Position numbers and translations under genes: made by a program. Positions 13,129 to 20,468 of a stretch of DNA of 21,127 nucleotides are shown piece by piece. The stretch covers positions 1 through 21,127 of IMG/VR virus record IMGVR_UViG_3300031227_006127. The stretch is one strand, 5' to 3'. The notes beneath the pieces were generated by a model. It was not told where the DNA came from, made no database searches, and saw only the letters and a list, made by a program, of their open reading frames with translations. Source of the stretch: a virus. How positions within the stretch are numbered: the first letter of the stretch is position 1; every line of letters starts with the position of its first letter.

Positions 13129-13157
13129 ATAATAACACAATAGTAGCAAGATGTAAA
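13129..13157 (-). promoter_or_regulatory. Promoter of the uvsY-uvsW operon
   Basis: On the minus strand TTTACA (13157-13152), a 17-base spacer and TATTAT (13134-13129) lie 30 bases upstream of the uvsY-like ATG at 13098. Confidence 0.7.
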
Positions 13158-13174
13158 AATACAGGGCTGTAATA

Positions 13175-13203
13175 TTAACAATTCAATTCTTTTAATGTAT
13201 AAT
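13175..13203 (+). promoter_or_regulatory. Promoter of the helicase operon
   Basis: TTAACA (13175-13180), a 17-base spacer and consensus TATAAT (13198-13203) face rightward, divergent from the uvsY promoter 17 bases away. The intergenic stretch 13099-13240 is thus a two-way control region. Confidence 0.7.
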
Positions 13204-13240
13204 CATATTTTAATTAATAGATTAGGAGAACATAAACACT

Positions 13241-14596
13241 TTGATAGAAAAACTGATAATTAAAGCCGCTATGGCCGATAAACAGTTCCTTAACATGGTT
13301 ACGAGTGCATTTGATGCGAAGTACTTTGATGATGTAATTATAGGTGATGTATTTCAACAGCTTAAAGAATATAATGTGACATATAGTAAAGTAGCACCTA
13401 AAAGTATTATCGCCGATGCTGTTAAGGATTCCGATAAATTGTTCAGTGAAATTGATGGCATAGATTTCAATATTGCTGACAACTATGATTATTTAGTTGA
13501 TACTACTAACGATTACCTAAAAAAGGTAGCAGTTAAGAACGCTATTTTGGATTCTGTCGATATCGTTAATAAAGAGGAGGATATCGCACAGGTTCGCACA
13601 TTGATAGAGGACGCTTTATGCAAGGACCTGAAAATAGACCTTGGCCTGGATTACTTTGAGTCATGGGGTGAACGCATTAGACGTATCCGTGCACAGGGAG
13701 ACCATAGAGTACCTTCATATTTCCCGCAATTTGATGAATATGTAAGTGGCGGGTTTCCTCCATACACATTATCTGTCATGCTATCACGGGTACATGGATG
13801 TAAATCAAATACCCTTTCTAATTTCGCCGCACGTCAAGTACTTCATGGTCATAATGTTGTACTGGCGTCAATGGAGATGTCTGAGGATGCATTTGCCCAG
13901 AGATTTGATGCTATATACTCACTACAGGACATCAATAAAATCTATACCAATAAAAAAGAACTTGGTATAATGATGAAAAGTATTAAGAAAATCAAGAAGG
14001 AAGCACTAGGTAAACTGTTCATCAAAGAATTTCCCACAGGACTTGCCTCCACTGATGATATAAGAAAATATTTACGTGAACTTGTTATACGTGGCACCAA
14101 ACCATCAATCGTATATGTTGATTATATTAACCTCATGAAACCATCATACAATAACAAAGCAGATTTATACAAAGACAATAAAGGTATTTCAGAAGAATTA
14201 CGAGCACTTGGATTGGAGTTTGACTGCCCTATTGTGTCGGTGTCGCAGTTGAACAGAGAAGGTTCAATGCTAGAATTAAAGGAGTTGGATTTCACACACA
14301 TAGCAGAAAGTATTGGTATTGTTGCTACCGCAGATTTTGTTGGTATATATGGTAACAATGATGATGACATGATATATTCCTCTGAGCTATGGTATAAGAT
14401 AGTCAAGAACAGACTTGGTGGCAGAATAGGTGCCATAGATAAATTCTACCTTGACACCAGATCACTTAAAATGTATGATAGTGTGGAACTTGACCAATGG
14501 ATAGATGATTCACATATTAGCAATGATGAAAGGAAAATGGCAGAAATAGTGGATAAACCAGAGAGAAAGAAAAAACTGAAATGGGAGAAAAAATGA
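13241..14596 (+). CDS. 41: Replicative DNA helicase, DnaB/T4 gp41-like
   Basis: The 451-residue protein matches the DnaB/gp41 family of hexameric 5'-3' replicative helicases. Residues 1-130 form the helical N-domain. The RecA-like domain starts near VPSYFPQFDEYVSGGFPPYT (157-176). It contains the P-loop region LSRVHGCKSN (181-190), the EMSEDAFAQRFDA motif (212-224), Walker B PSIVYVDYINLM (288-299, D294) and VSVSQLNREG (333-341, Gln336 as H4 and Arg339 beyond). The P-loop is unusual: GxxxxGKS has become RVHGCKS, keeping only Lys188-Ser189. The start is a TTG with AGGAGA 11 bases upstream. The stop overlaps thioredoxin in an ATGA junction. The distance to clamp and loader genes differs from T4. 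Confidence 0.9.
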   Translation: MIEKLIIKAAMADKQFLNMVTSAFDAKYFDDVIIGDVFQQLKEYNVTYSKVAPKSIIADAVKDSDKLFSEIDGIDFNIADNYDYLVDTTNDYLKKVAVKNAILDSVDIVNKEEDIAQVRTLIEDALCKDLKIDLGLDYFESWGERIRRIRAQGDHRVPSYFPQFDEYVSGGFPPYTLSVMLSRVHGCKSNTLSNFAARQVLHGHNVVLASMEMSEDAFAQRFDAIYSLQDINKIYTNKKELGIMMKSIKKIKKEALGKLFIKEFPTGLASTDDIRKYLRELVIRGTKPSIVYVDYINLMKPSYNNKADLYKDNKGISEELRALGLEFDCPIVSVSQLNREGSMLELKELDFTHIAESIGIVATADFVGIYGNNDDDMIYSSELWYKIVKNRLGGRIGAIDKFYLDTRSLKMYDSVELDQWIDDSHISNDERKMAEIVDKPERKKKLKWEKK

Positions 14597-14913
14597 GAAA
14601 AATTTTAAAGTTGACAGATGATAATATCGATGGTATACTTTCGTCAAATGAAATGGTAGTAGTTGATTGTAACGCTGAATGGTGTGCCCCATGTAAATTA
14701 TTCGGTCCTGTTTTTGAGGAAATGGCACCGCATTTTCCCACGATTCAGTTTGTGACCATGGACACCGATAATAATAACATGGTAAACAGTGGACGGTTCA
14801 ATATAAGGTCAATTCCCATGGTACTTTTTATAAAGGATGGTGAAATTGTTAACACAGGGGTAGGATTGATGAATAAGGGTCAGTTTAGAGAATTCATAAT
14901 GGAAAGTTGGTGA
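14593..14913 (+). CDS. Thioredoxin
   Basis: The 106-residue product is a standard thioredoxin: VVVDCNAEWCAPCKLFGPVF holds the WCAPC redox site, and RSIPMVLFIKDGE carries the cis-Pro loop. It could reduce ribonucleotide reductase or serve as a DNA polymerase processivity factor, as host thioredoxin does for T7; here a clamp exists, so the redox role is more likely. The ATG at 14593 overlaps the helicase stop (ATGA) behind GGGAGA; an in-frame ATG at 14581 is an alternative. Confidence 0.95.
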   Translation: MRKILKLTDDNIDGILSSNEMVVVDCNAEWCAPCKLFGPVFEEMAPHFPTIQFVTMDTDNNNMVNSGRFNIRSIPMVLFIKDGEIVNTGVGLMNKGQFREFIMESW

Positions 14914-14917
14914 TAAT

Positions 14918-15208
14918 ATGAGAATACTTGAAGTAAGTGATGTAGCGCGAAGAGCTATAGACAAAATAAAGCAAGAGGAATATAATGAATATATACTAGA
15001 ACTTAACATCAAAAAAGCACTAGAATATTGTATTTGTCCTATTTGTGGAGAACGAATTGAGCATGAGATTTTATTTCCACCAAAAAGAAATTGGCTCAAG
15101 GAATGGTTTAGTATAGGTGGAAGAACGGTTTACGGTGATAGATATACATGTAAAACCCATGGTATTGTACATGAAACGGAACCTCATTATGAAAAATTTT
15201 ATTATTAA
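14918..15208 (+). CDS. Hypothetical Zn-binding protein (96 aa)
   Basis: The N-terminal half is a helix (SDVARRAIDKIKQEEYNEYI). Then CICPICGERIEHEILFPPKR and YTCKTHGIVHETEPHYEKF form a Cys/His cluster (C-x2-C-x2-C ... C-x2-H ... H) typical of a small zinc ribbon. No family recognised. The start is fixed by GTTGGTGATAAT just after thioredoxin. The same leader, AAAGTTGGTGATAATATG, recurs at the next gene (15231), so the pair shares a duplicated translation-start segment. Confidence 0.65.
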   Translation: MRILEVSDVARRAIDKIKQEEYNEYILELNIKKALEYCICPICGERIEHEILFPPKRNWLKEWFSIGGRTVYGDRYTCKTHGIVHETEPHYEKFYY

Positions 15209-15230
15209 ATGACAAAAAGTTGGTGATAAT

Positions 15231-15887
15231 ATGGACATGATATTTAGAATTATAGCAGGTTCAAGAATGTACGGTACACATAATGAAAATAGTGATTATG
15301 ATTACCGTGGTATTTTCATGCCAGAATACAATAGCTACTTCAAATTTAACCAAAAAGATGTAATAGAATCAAATAGTAATGGAGAGGATATCGTCTATTA
15401 CTCAATCCGTAAGTTCGTCAAATTAGCAATGGCAAATAATCCTAATATTATCGAATGGCTATACGCACCCGAGGAAAATATAGTAGAGATTAGCCCTGCC
15501 GGTAAAGCATTGATGGAAATGAAATTTAGATTGCTGAATAAACGATATATCAGAGACCGTTTTACAGGTTTCAGTACGAGTGAAATGTATAAATATAACA
15601 ATGATAATCGTAAGTTGAAAAGCATTGCGCTTTGTACCAGAGTATTATATGAAGGCATTGAACTATTACAACATGGTTCCTTAACCTTTCCTAGGCCTGA
15701 GGCATCATTATTACTTGACATTAGAAATGGTTTAGTGTCACATGAGGATATCACTAACAATATTAAATTCTTACGAGAGGAGATTAATTACGAATACAAT
15801 GAGTGTAAATTTTTACCGGATATAACAAATAATGAGATAATTGAATCTGAAATGGTTGAAATTATTAAAAAGCATACAAGGAGATAG
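15231..15887 (+). CDS. RlaP-type predicted nucleotidyltransferase
   Basis: The 218-residue protein belongs to the DNA polymerase beta-like nucleotidyltransferase superfamily, RlaP group (Pfam PF10127), common in large phages. The active-site motif is GSRMYGTHNENSDYDYRGIF (10-29): the GS of the helix-turn and the catalytic Asp pair D22/D24. FVKLAMANNPNIIEWLYAPE is the other conserved stretch of the group. The substrate is unknown; members are thought to modify RNA or protein ends, which is inference from fold. It is two bases upstream of the dUTPase gene. Confidence 0.85.
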   Translation: MDMIFRIIAGSRMYGTHNENSDYDYRGIFMPEYNSYFKFNQKDVIESNSNGEDIVYYSIRKFVKLAMANNPNIIEWLYAPEENIVEISPAGKALMEMKFRLLNKRYIRDRFTGFSTSEMYKYNNDNRKLKSIALCTRVLYEGIELLQHGSLTFPRPEASLLLDIRNGLVSHEDITNNIKFLREEINYEYNECKFLPDITNNEIIESEMVEIIKKHTRR

Positions 15888-15889
15888 AA

Positions 15890-16408
15890 ATGGCGGTTAT
15901 TAAAGTAGAGCGTGTTTTGGAAGATGCTATTATACCCACAAGGGCACACAAATCAGATGCAGGATATGACCTATATACACCAGTTGATTTTGTTGTACAT
16001 GGACAGGCAAGGGAAATAGTTGACATTGGCATACGAATAGCGTTAACTGATGGATATGAAGGACAGATAAGAGGCAGGTCAGGAATCGCAGCTAAAAAAG
16101 GTGTATTTGTGTTAAATTCACCTGGAACTATAGATTGTTTTGATGAAAATAGTTATATAAAGACCGTGGACGGTGATAAGAAAATAAAAAATATTTCTAT
16201 TGATGATATTGTGTTTTCGGTGGATAATAATGGTGATATTACAAAGGATACCGTGGTTTGTATTATAAACACAGGAATTAAAGATATATTGAGCATCGAA
16301 ACGGATGCTGGTGTTTTAAAAGTAACTCCAAATACAAAAATTTACACAAAAGATGGTATAAAAAATGCATGTGATTTAACTACTAAGGATGGGTTAATCA
16401 AATTTTAA
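15890..16408 (+). CDS. dut: dUTPase N-terminal half with IntN
   Basis: Residues 1-82 are the N-terminal part of a trimeric dUTPase, which hydrolyses dUTP to dUMP and keeps uracil out of DNA. Motif I is SDAGYDLY (22-29), motif II GRSG (62-65), and the start of motif III is SPGTID (77-82). Right after the catalytic Asp82 the sequence switches to a split-intein N-half at Cys83 (CFDENSYIKTVDGDKKIKN), which ends at residue 172. Block B reads VTPNTKIYT: the usual His of TxxH is Thr here. The remaining motifs III-V are encoded at 17344-17637. The spliced enzyme would be about 143 residues, the normal size. A GGAGATAGAA site precedes the ATG, two bases after the RlaP stop. Confidence 0.92.
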   Translation: MAVIKVERVLEDAIIPTRAHKSDAGYDLYTPVDFVVHGQAREIVDIGIRIALTDGYEGQIRGRSGIAAKKGVFVLNSPGTIDCFDENSYIKTVDGDKKIKNISIDDIVFSVDNNGDITKDTVVCIINTGIKDILSIETDAGVLKVTPNTKIYTKDGIKNACDLTTKDGLIKF

Positions 16409-16413
16409 ATATT

Positions 16414-16454
16414 TTTACTTCTATATACTAAATACATATAGACTATGTATATAG
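16414..16454 (+). promoter_or_regulatory. Promoter/hairpin leader of the endonuclease gene
   Basis: TTTACT (16414-16419) and TATAGA (16437-16442) with a 17-base spacer could be a promoter. In RNA covering the segment, CTATATA (16421-16427) can pair with TATATAG (16448-16454), with an inner CATA/TATG helix; the 3' arm covers the first two bases of the AGGAG ribosome-binding site (16453-16457). An alternative 7-bp stem is 16432-16438/16444-16450. Such a hairpin could limit translation from long transcripts but not from a promoter starting inside it. Confidence 0.35.
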
Positions 16455-16466
16455 GAGTGAAATATA

Positions 16467-17366
16467 ATGATTAAATGTAAAATATGCGGACATGTTGCAA
16501 AATATAGATTAATAGAGCATATCATAAAACAACATAAAATAACATTAAAGGAATATAAAGAAAAATATGGCGATTATATAACAGATGAATATAGGGACCG
16601 TGTTAGTAAAAAATCTAAAGAAAAATGGAAAGATACCGAATATAGAAATAAAACAATGAACGCTATGAAATATATCTACACAGATGTTGATATTCGTAAA
16701 AAAAGATCAAATACAATAAAAGAGCGATACAGAAAAGGAGAAATAACAGTATGGAATAAAGGATTAACAAAAGATGATGATGTAAGATTGAAACATATAG
16801 GTGAATATAATAAACAAAATTTAAGAGGTAGAACAAAAGAAGAATACCCATATTTGATGAAACATAGTAAACTTATAAAAAAACTATGGAAAAACAAAAA
16901 TAGTAATATGACATATGCAACAAAATGTTTATCAGATGGTGATATATTAAAATGGAAAGAAAAAATATCAGATACCATGTCGAGTCGAATTGCGGATGGC
17001 ACATTAAATACCATGAGTAATTTTAAAAACGGTTATTATAATTCAATTGATGGTGAAAAATATTGGTATGCGTCATTATTAGAATTAAATGCAATGAAAT
17101 ACTTCGATGTTAATAAAATAAAATGGACAAATAAGCATGGAATACGAATAAAATATTTTATAAATGATACACAGCATTATTATGTTCCTGATTTTTTAAT
17201 TGAAGTTGATGGTATTGAATATGTTATAGAAATGAAAGGATGGCAGACAGAGGAGGTTAATATAAAGGAAAAATACACAAGAAAAATATATGGTAATAAA
17301 TATTTTATCATATATTCAATAAATGAACTGGAGGATATAATAAATGGAATATGTAAGAGTGAATAA
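16467..17366 (+). CDS. Free-standing homing endonuclease (dut insertion)
   Basis: The 299-residue protein starts with a C2H2-type zinc finger of MucR/Ros style (C4, C7, H18, H23, followed by ITLKEYKEKYG). NUMOD3-like motif VWNKGLTKDDDVRLKHIG lies at about 95-112. The C-terminal nuclease has SLLELNA (E206), YVPDFLIEV (P241, D242) and VIEMKG (E255, K257), a clear PD-(D/E)xK pattern of the Vsr-like kind described for fractured-gene endonucleases. AGGAG at 16453-16457 precedes the ATG. Its 3' end overlaps the IntC gene by 23 bases. It shares its layout (NUMOD3 then nuclease) with the endonuclease at 10482-11435 but has a different N-terminus, so the two are probably separate invasions of related elements. 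Confidence 0.88.
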   Translation: MIKCKICGHVAKYRLIEHIIKQHKITLKEYKEKYGDYITDEYRDRVSKKSKEKWKDTEYRNKTMNAMKYIYTDVDIRKKRSNTIKERYRKGEITVWNKGLTKDDDVRLKHIGEYNKQNLRGRTKEEYPYLMKHSKLIKKLWKNKNSNMTYATKCLSDGDILKWKEKISDTMSSRIADGTLNTMSNFKNGYYNSIDGEKYWYASLLELNAMKYFDVNKIKWTNKHGIRIKYFINDTQHYYVPDFLIEVDGIEYVIEMKGWQTEEVNIKEKYTRKIYGNKYFIIYSINELEDIINGICKSE

Positions 17367-17637
17367 AATAACCAAAAGCAATAAACAAACGTATGATATA
17401 ACCATCAACAATAACCATAACTTTTTTTGTAATAATTTTTTAATAGGTAATAGTTCGTACCGTGGGAATATAAAAACAATTCTATTTAACACCACACGAC
17501 TTCCTGTGTATTTCAAGAAAGGCGATAAAATATCACAAATGGTCTTCAACCGAATCCCAGAAACATCACTTGAGGAAGGTGTCGTCTCTATTGATACTGA
17601 TAGAGGTGAAGGTGGAATGGGGTCAACAGGTAATTAA
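17344..17637 (+). CDS. dut: dUTPase C-terminal half with IntC
   Basis: Residues 1-36 are the C-terminal intein fragment: YDITINNNHNFFCNNFLIGN is block F through the terminal Asn36, with Ser37 as +1 residue. The penultimate residue is Gly, not His. Residues 37-97 complete the dUTPase: SSYRG (rest of motif III), FKKGDKISQMVF (motif IV region) and the glycine-rich motif V RGEGGMGSTG. The gene has its own ATG after GGAGGATATAATAA within the end of the endonuclease gene. Alone it has no active site. The stop at 17635-17637 abuts the ATG of the uracil-DNA glycosylase gene. Confidence 0.92.
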   Translation: MEYVRVNKITKSNKQTYDITINNNHNFFCNNFLIGNSSYRGNIKTILFNTTRLPVYFKKGDKISQMVFNRIPETSLEEGVVSIDTDRGEGGMGSTGN

Positions 17638-18210
17638 ATGAATCAAAAACAAACCAAAATGTTACAATTACTCGATAAGAAAATACAGTCCTGTACATTA
17701 TGCGGTTTACATGAAAATGGTGGATGTAAACCATACTGGACTGAGCAATCAAAGTATGTCATATTAGGCGAAGCACCGGGACGTAACGAGGTTGAAAATA
17801 ATGAGCCTTTTATAGGTAATGCAGGCAAAAATTTATGGTCAATTATGGCAGAGTTTGACCTTACTAAAGAAGAATTTTTAATAATGAATTCAGTTAATTG
17901 CCGGCCTGTCAAAGGTAATAAGAATGGTAAACCAACGAAAGAACAGATGCTTACATGCAAGCCTTGGATTCGTAAGTACATAAAAGTATTACAACCTGAA
18001 TTAATATTGATATTAGGGTCATATCCACTGTTGACAATGACTGGATTAACTGGTATAATGTCTTTAAACAGTGAAGTTATACACAGCGCCGAGTTTAATG
18101 TTGATACTGTTATTTCTATCCATCCGGCCATGTGTATATACAAAGGTGAGGAAGGTAAACAGATGTTAAGGGAAAGTATAAAGGTGTTTAAGGATAAATG
18201 TTATGGGTAA
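17638..18210 (+). CDS. Uracil-DNA glycosylase, family-4-like with Fe-S Cys
   Basis: The 190-residue protein matches family 4/5-type uracil-DNA glycosylases. Motif A is GEAPGRNEVENNEPFIGNAG (44-63), and IHPAMC (161-166) is motif B with His162. Four cysteines placed as Fe-S ligands are visible: CTLC (C19, C22), NCRP (C88) and TCKPW (C107). These enzymes excise uracil from DNA; sitting directly behind dut, it would complement dUTP removal. A related role, such as processing another modified base, cannot be excluded. It overlaps the phosphoesterase start by 8 bases. Confidence 0.88.
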   Translation: MNQKQTKMLQLLDKKIQSCTLCGLHENGGCKPYWTEQSKYVILGEAPGRNEVENNEPFIGNAGKNLWSIMAEFDLTKEEFLIMNSVNCRPVKGNKNGKPTKEQMLTCKPWIRKYIKVLQPELILILGSYPLLTMTGLTGIMSLNSEVIHSAEFNVDTVISIHPAMCIYKGEEGKQMLRESIKVFKDKCYG

Positions 18211-18721
18211 ACTATTTTTTACAGCAGATGAGCATTACGGTCACGCTAACATAATCAAGTATTGTGATAGGCCATATGAAACAGTATATGAAATGAATGA
18301 GGATATAGTCCAGCGTCATAATTCCGTTGTTTCTAGTAATGATAATGTTATCCATGCAGGTGATTTTACGCTACAAGGAAGAAAAAAAGCGCATGAATAC
18401 ATAGACCGTCTTAATGGTTCACATATTTTTCTAAGAGGAAGTCATGATTATTGGCTACCAAACGATCATCAAATGATATGGGAAGGCAATCTATGTAAGG
18501 ATGGATTTACTGTTATATGTCATTATTGTATGAGAACATGGGCACGGTCACATTTTAACAGTTTCCATTTATATGGACACTCACATGGTAAGTTAGCTCC
18601 AATTGGCAAGTCATGGGATATAGGCGTTGATAATAACAATTTTTATCCACTATCAGTACAAGACGTTATAAAAATAATGGATGACCGTCCAGATAACCCT
18701 AACAGAATTAGAAAGGAGTAA
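18203..18721 (+). CDS. Calcineurin-like metallophosphoesterase
   Basis: The 172-residue protein has the metal-binding motifs in order: TADEHYGH (D9, H11), HAGDF (D54), RGSHDYW (79-84), CHYC (H107) and YGHSHG (H126, H128). The third motif is normally GNHD; here Ser80 replaces the metal-bridging Asn. Phage members of this group may act on nucleic acids, cyclic nucleotides or phosphoproteins; the substrate is unknown. AAGGATAAATGTT precedes the ATG, which overlaps the end of the glycosylase gene. Confidence 0.9.
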   Translation: MGKLFFTADEHYGHANIIKYCDRPYETVYEMNEDIVQRHNSVVSSNDNVIHAGDFTLQGRKKAHEYIDRLNGSHIFLRGSHDYWLPNDHQMIWEGNLCKDGFTVICHYCMRTWARSHFNSFHLYGHSHGKLAPIGKSWDIGVDNNNFYPLSVQDVIKIMDDRPDNPNRIRKE

Positions 18722-18729
18722 TTATTATT

Positions 18730-19116
18730 ATGTCACAGGATATGGTTGAGATTTTTGTTAATAATAAACATTATGCTAAGGTCGATAGGAAAAGTGTACT
18801 AGGTGATGTTGTAAACCTATGTATGCCTTACCTTGAATTTATGTCTGCTTATGCAATGAGGGATTGGATTCTTGAAGCGTGTGATCTGGTCGAGGAAACA
18901 CTTGAATGGAAAAAGAACAATTCCATCAATAAAAAAATTGGATATTTACGTGAATATTTCAGGAAGCACACCGATCTTGACAGGGAACGGATGCAACAAT
19001 TTACCATTAACGTCATCCTAAGCGCTGATGGCCTTGGACTATTGAGAGGATTTGGATTCGGTGAAATAGGGTCAAAATATCAGAAAAACCCGGAGGTAAT
19101 GTCAACACGTGATTAA
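18730..19116 (+). CDS. Conserved phage hypothetical protein (128 aa)
   Basis: The protein is mostly helical, with EFMSAYAMRDWILEACDLVE in the middle and a C-terminal FTINVILSADGLGLLRGFGFGE that is Gly-rich and could be a loop or nucleotide-contacting segment. No known domain was recognised. GAAAGGAGTAATTATT precedes the ATG. The end overlaps the GTG start of the methyltransferase gene by 8 bases, so the two are probably translated together. Confidence 0.7.
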   Translation: MSQDMVEIFVNNKHYAKVDRKSVLGDVVNLCMPYLEFMSAYAMRDWILEACDLVEETLEWKKNNSINKKIGYLREYFRKHTDLDRERMQQFTINVILSADGLGLLRGFGFGEIGSKYQKNPEVMSTRD

Positions 19117-20449
19117 ACATGCAAATATAGATAACTTAATAGACAATTTTTTCCAATCAGCTACAATACAAGAATCAACTATAGTAGGTGGTCCAGTTTA
19201 TACAAGATTAAATCTACCTAATGAGTTGAATCCGCATTACAATGATGTTATCGAAATGGATGATGCAACATTTACAACATATGTAGAAAAATTGAGATTA
19301 TATCTATTAAATTTATGGGATACAGAATCGATACCGTTTTGTGGTAATAATAACACTGTTGAGACTGTAATTAAAAAACTCATAAAATTTAAAGAATATA
19401 ATGTGTTTGGTGAAAATGTTGTTTTTGATAATAATGGTGAAACAATCATTAAAGGATTTTCAAATTATCCATCTGTCATAAATCATTGGTTTCCTGAAAT
19501 GTTGGATGTTGAATTTTCAAGAGGGGTTAAAGGAAAAATATCACCATCTGTTATGCAATTAGTAAAGGATAAAGATGAATGGAAAAAACAACTTTACAGG
19601 CAAATAATAAAAAACAAACTTAAAACATTTTCAGAGGATAAAAATGTTAGGATTTTCCCGGCTCTAGGAAGCGCATTAAGGATAACATCAGGTAGACAAC
19701 CAGCTATCAATATACGTGGTGTTGTGTGTAAACATATATACCAGTCATTTTTTCTTGATAACGCCGATGTCGATGAAATTATTGTATGGGACCCGAGCAT
19801 GGGATGGGGCTCACGTCTAGTTTCATTTTTAGCCGCTACAAATCACGATAAACTAAAACATATTAAATTTACGTATATAGGAACAGACCCGAACAAAAAA
19901 ATATTCGGTCAATATAAGAAACTTGAGGCATTTTGGAAGTATTATATTGATCCAGACTGCACAGCAAATGTTGAACCAATATGCTGTGGTAGTGAAGTTT
20001 TTAATGAAACAGATACATTTAAAGAATACAAAGGAAAGGTGTCACTTGTTTTTACTTCACCTCCATATTTTCACAGAGAACGGTATACAAATGAAGAAAC
20101 TCAATCATATGTAAAATATCCTGAATATAATTTATGGCGTGATGGGTTTTTAACCTCGACAATTAAAAATGCTTATGATGTCTTACATGTAGATGGTTTG
20201 TTTAATTTTAATGTTGCTAATATCGCATATGGTACAGGAAAGTTCTTTACAATAGAGGACGATTCTATTAGGATAGCCAAGGAGACCGGGTTTACATATG
20301 ATACCGTATATAAGATGCTAATGAGGAGTATGGGTGGTCGTGATAGTAAGGAAAATATGTTGAAAATGGTCGAGAATAAATCAATTAATCTGGTCAATAT
20401 TGATGGAAGATACCAGAAATATGAACCTATGTTTGTGTTTAGAAAATAA
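19109..20449 (+). CDS. DNA methyltransferase, SPPY-type amino MTase
   Basis: The 446-residue protein carries the two hallmarks of AdoMet-dependent N6-adenine or N4-cytosine methyltransferases: motif I VWDPSMGWGSRLV (226-238) with acidic GTDP (258-261, motif II), and catalytic motif IV VFTSPPYF (314-321). The SPPY form favours N4-cytosine or beta-class N6-adenine activity. About 200 residues precede motif I and may hold target recognition; a distinct restriction endonuclease gene is not seen nearby, so it looks like an orphan that protects phage DNA or changes its expression. The start is GTG at 19109, with GGAGGT 11 bases upstream. Confidence 0.85.
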   Translation: MIKHANIDNLIDNFFQSATIQESTIVGGPVYTRLNLPNELNPHYNDVIEMDDATFTTYVEKLRLYLLNLWDTESIPFCGNNNTVETVIKKLIKFKEYNVFGENVVFDNNGETIIKGFSNYPSVINHWFPEMLDVEFSRGVKGKISPSVMQLVKDKDEWKKQLYRQIIKNKLKTFSEDKNVRIFPALGSALRITSGRQPAINIRGVVCKHIYQSFFLDNADVDEIIVWDPSMGWGSRLVSFLAATNHDKLKHIKFTYIGTDPNKKIFGQYKKLEAFWKYYIDPDCTANVEPICCGSEVFNETDTFKEYKGKVSLVFTSPPYFHRERYTNEETQSYVKYPEYNLWRDGFLTSTIKNAYDVLHVDGLFNFNVANIAYGTGKFFTIEDDSIRIAKETGFTYDTVYKMLMRSMGGRDSKENMLKMVENKSINLVNIDGRYQKYEPMFVFRK

Positions 20450-20468
20450 CAAGAAAGGAGATTGGACG

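Larger units (their letters stand above)
16136..17451 (+). mobile_element. Split-intein/homing-endonuclease insertion in dut
   Basis: The unit runs from the IntN Cys83 codon (16136-16138) to the IntC Asn codon (17449-17451), 1316 bases. It comprises IntN (90 aa), a 58-base gap with promoter-like and hairpin sequences, an endonuclease gene, and IntC (36 aa). Removing it restores GTID|SSYRG, an exact dUTPase motif III. The frame offsets of the three parts are the same as in the uvsW insertion. Confidence 0.88.
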
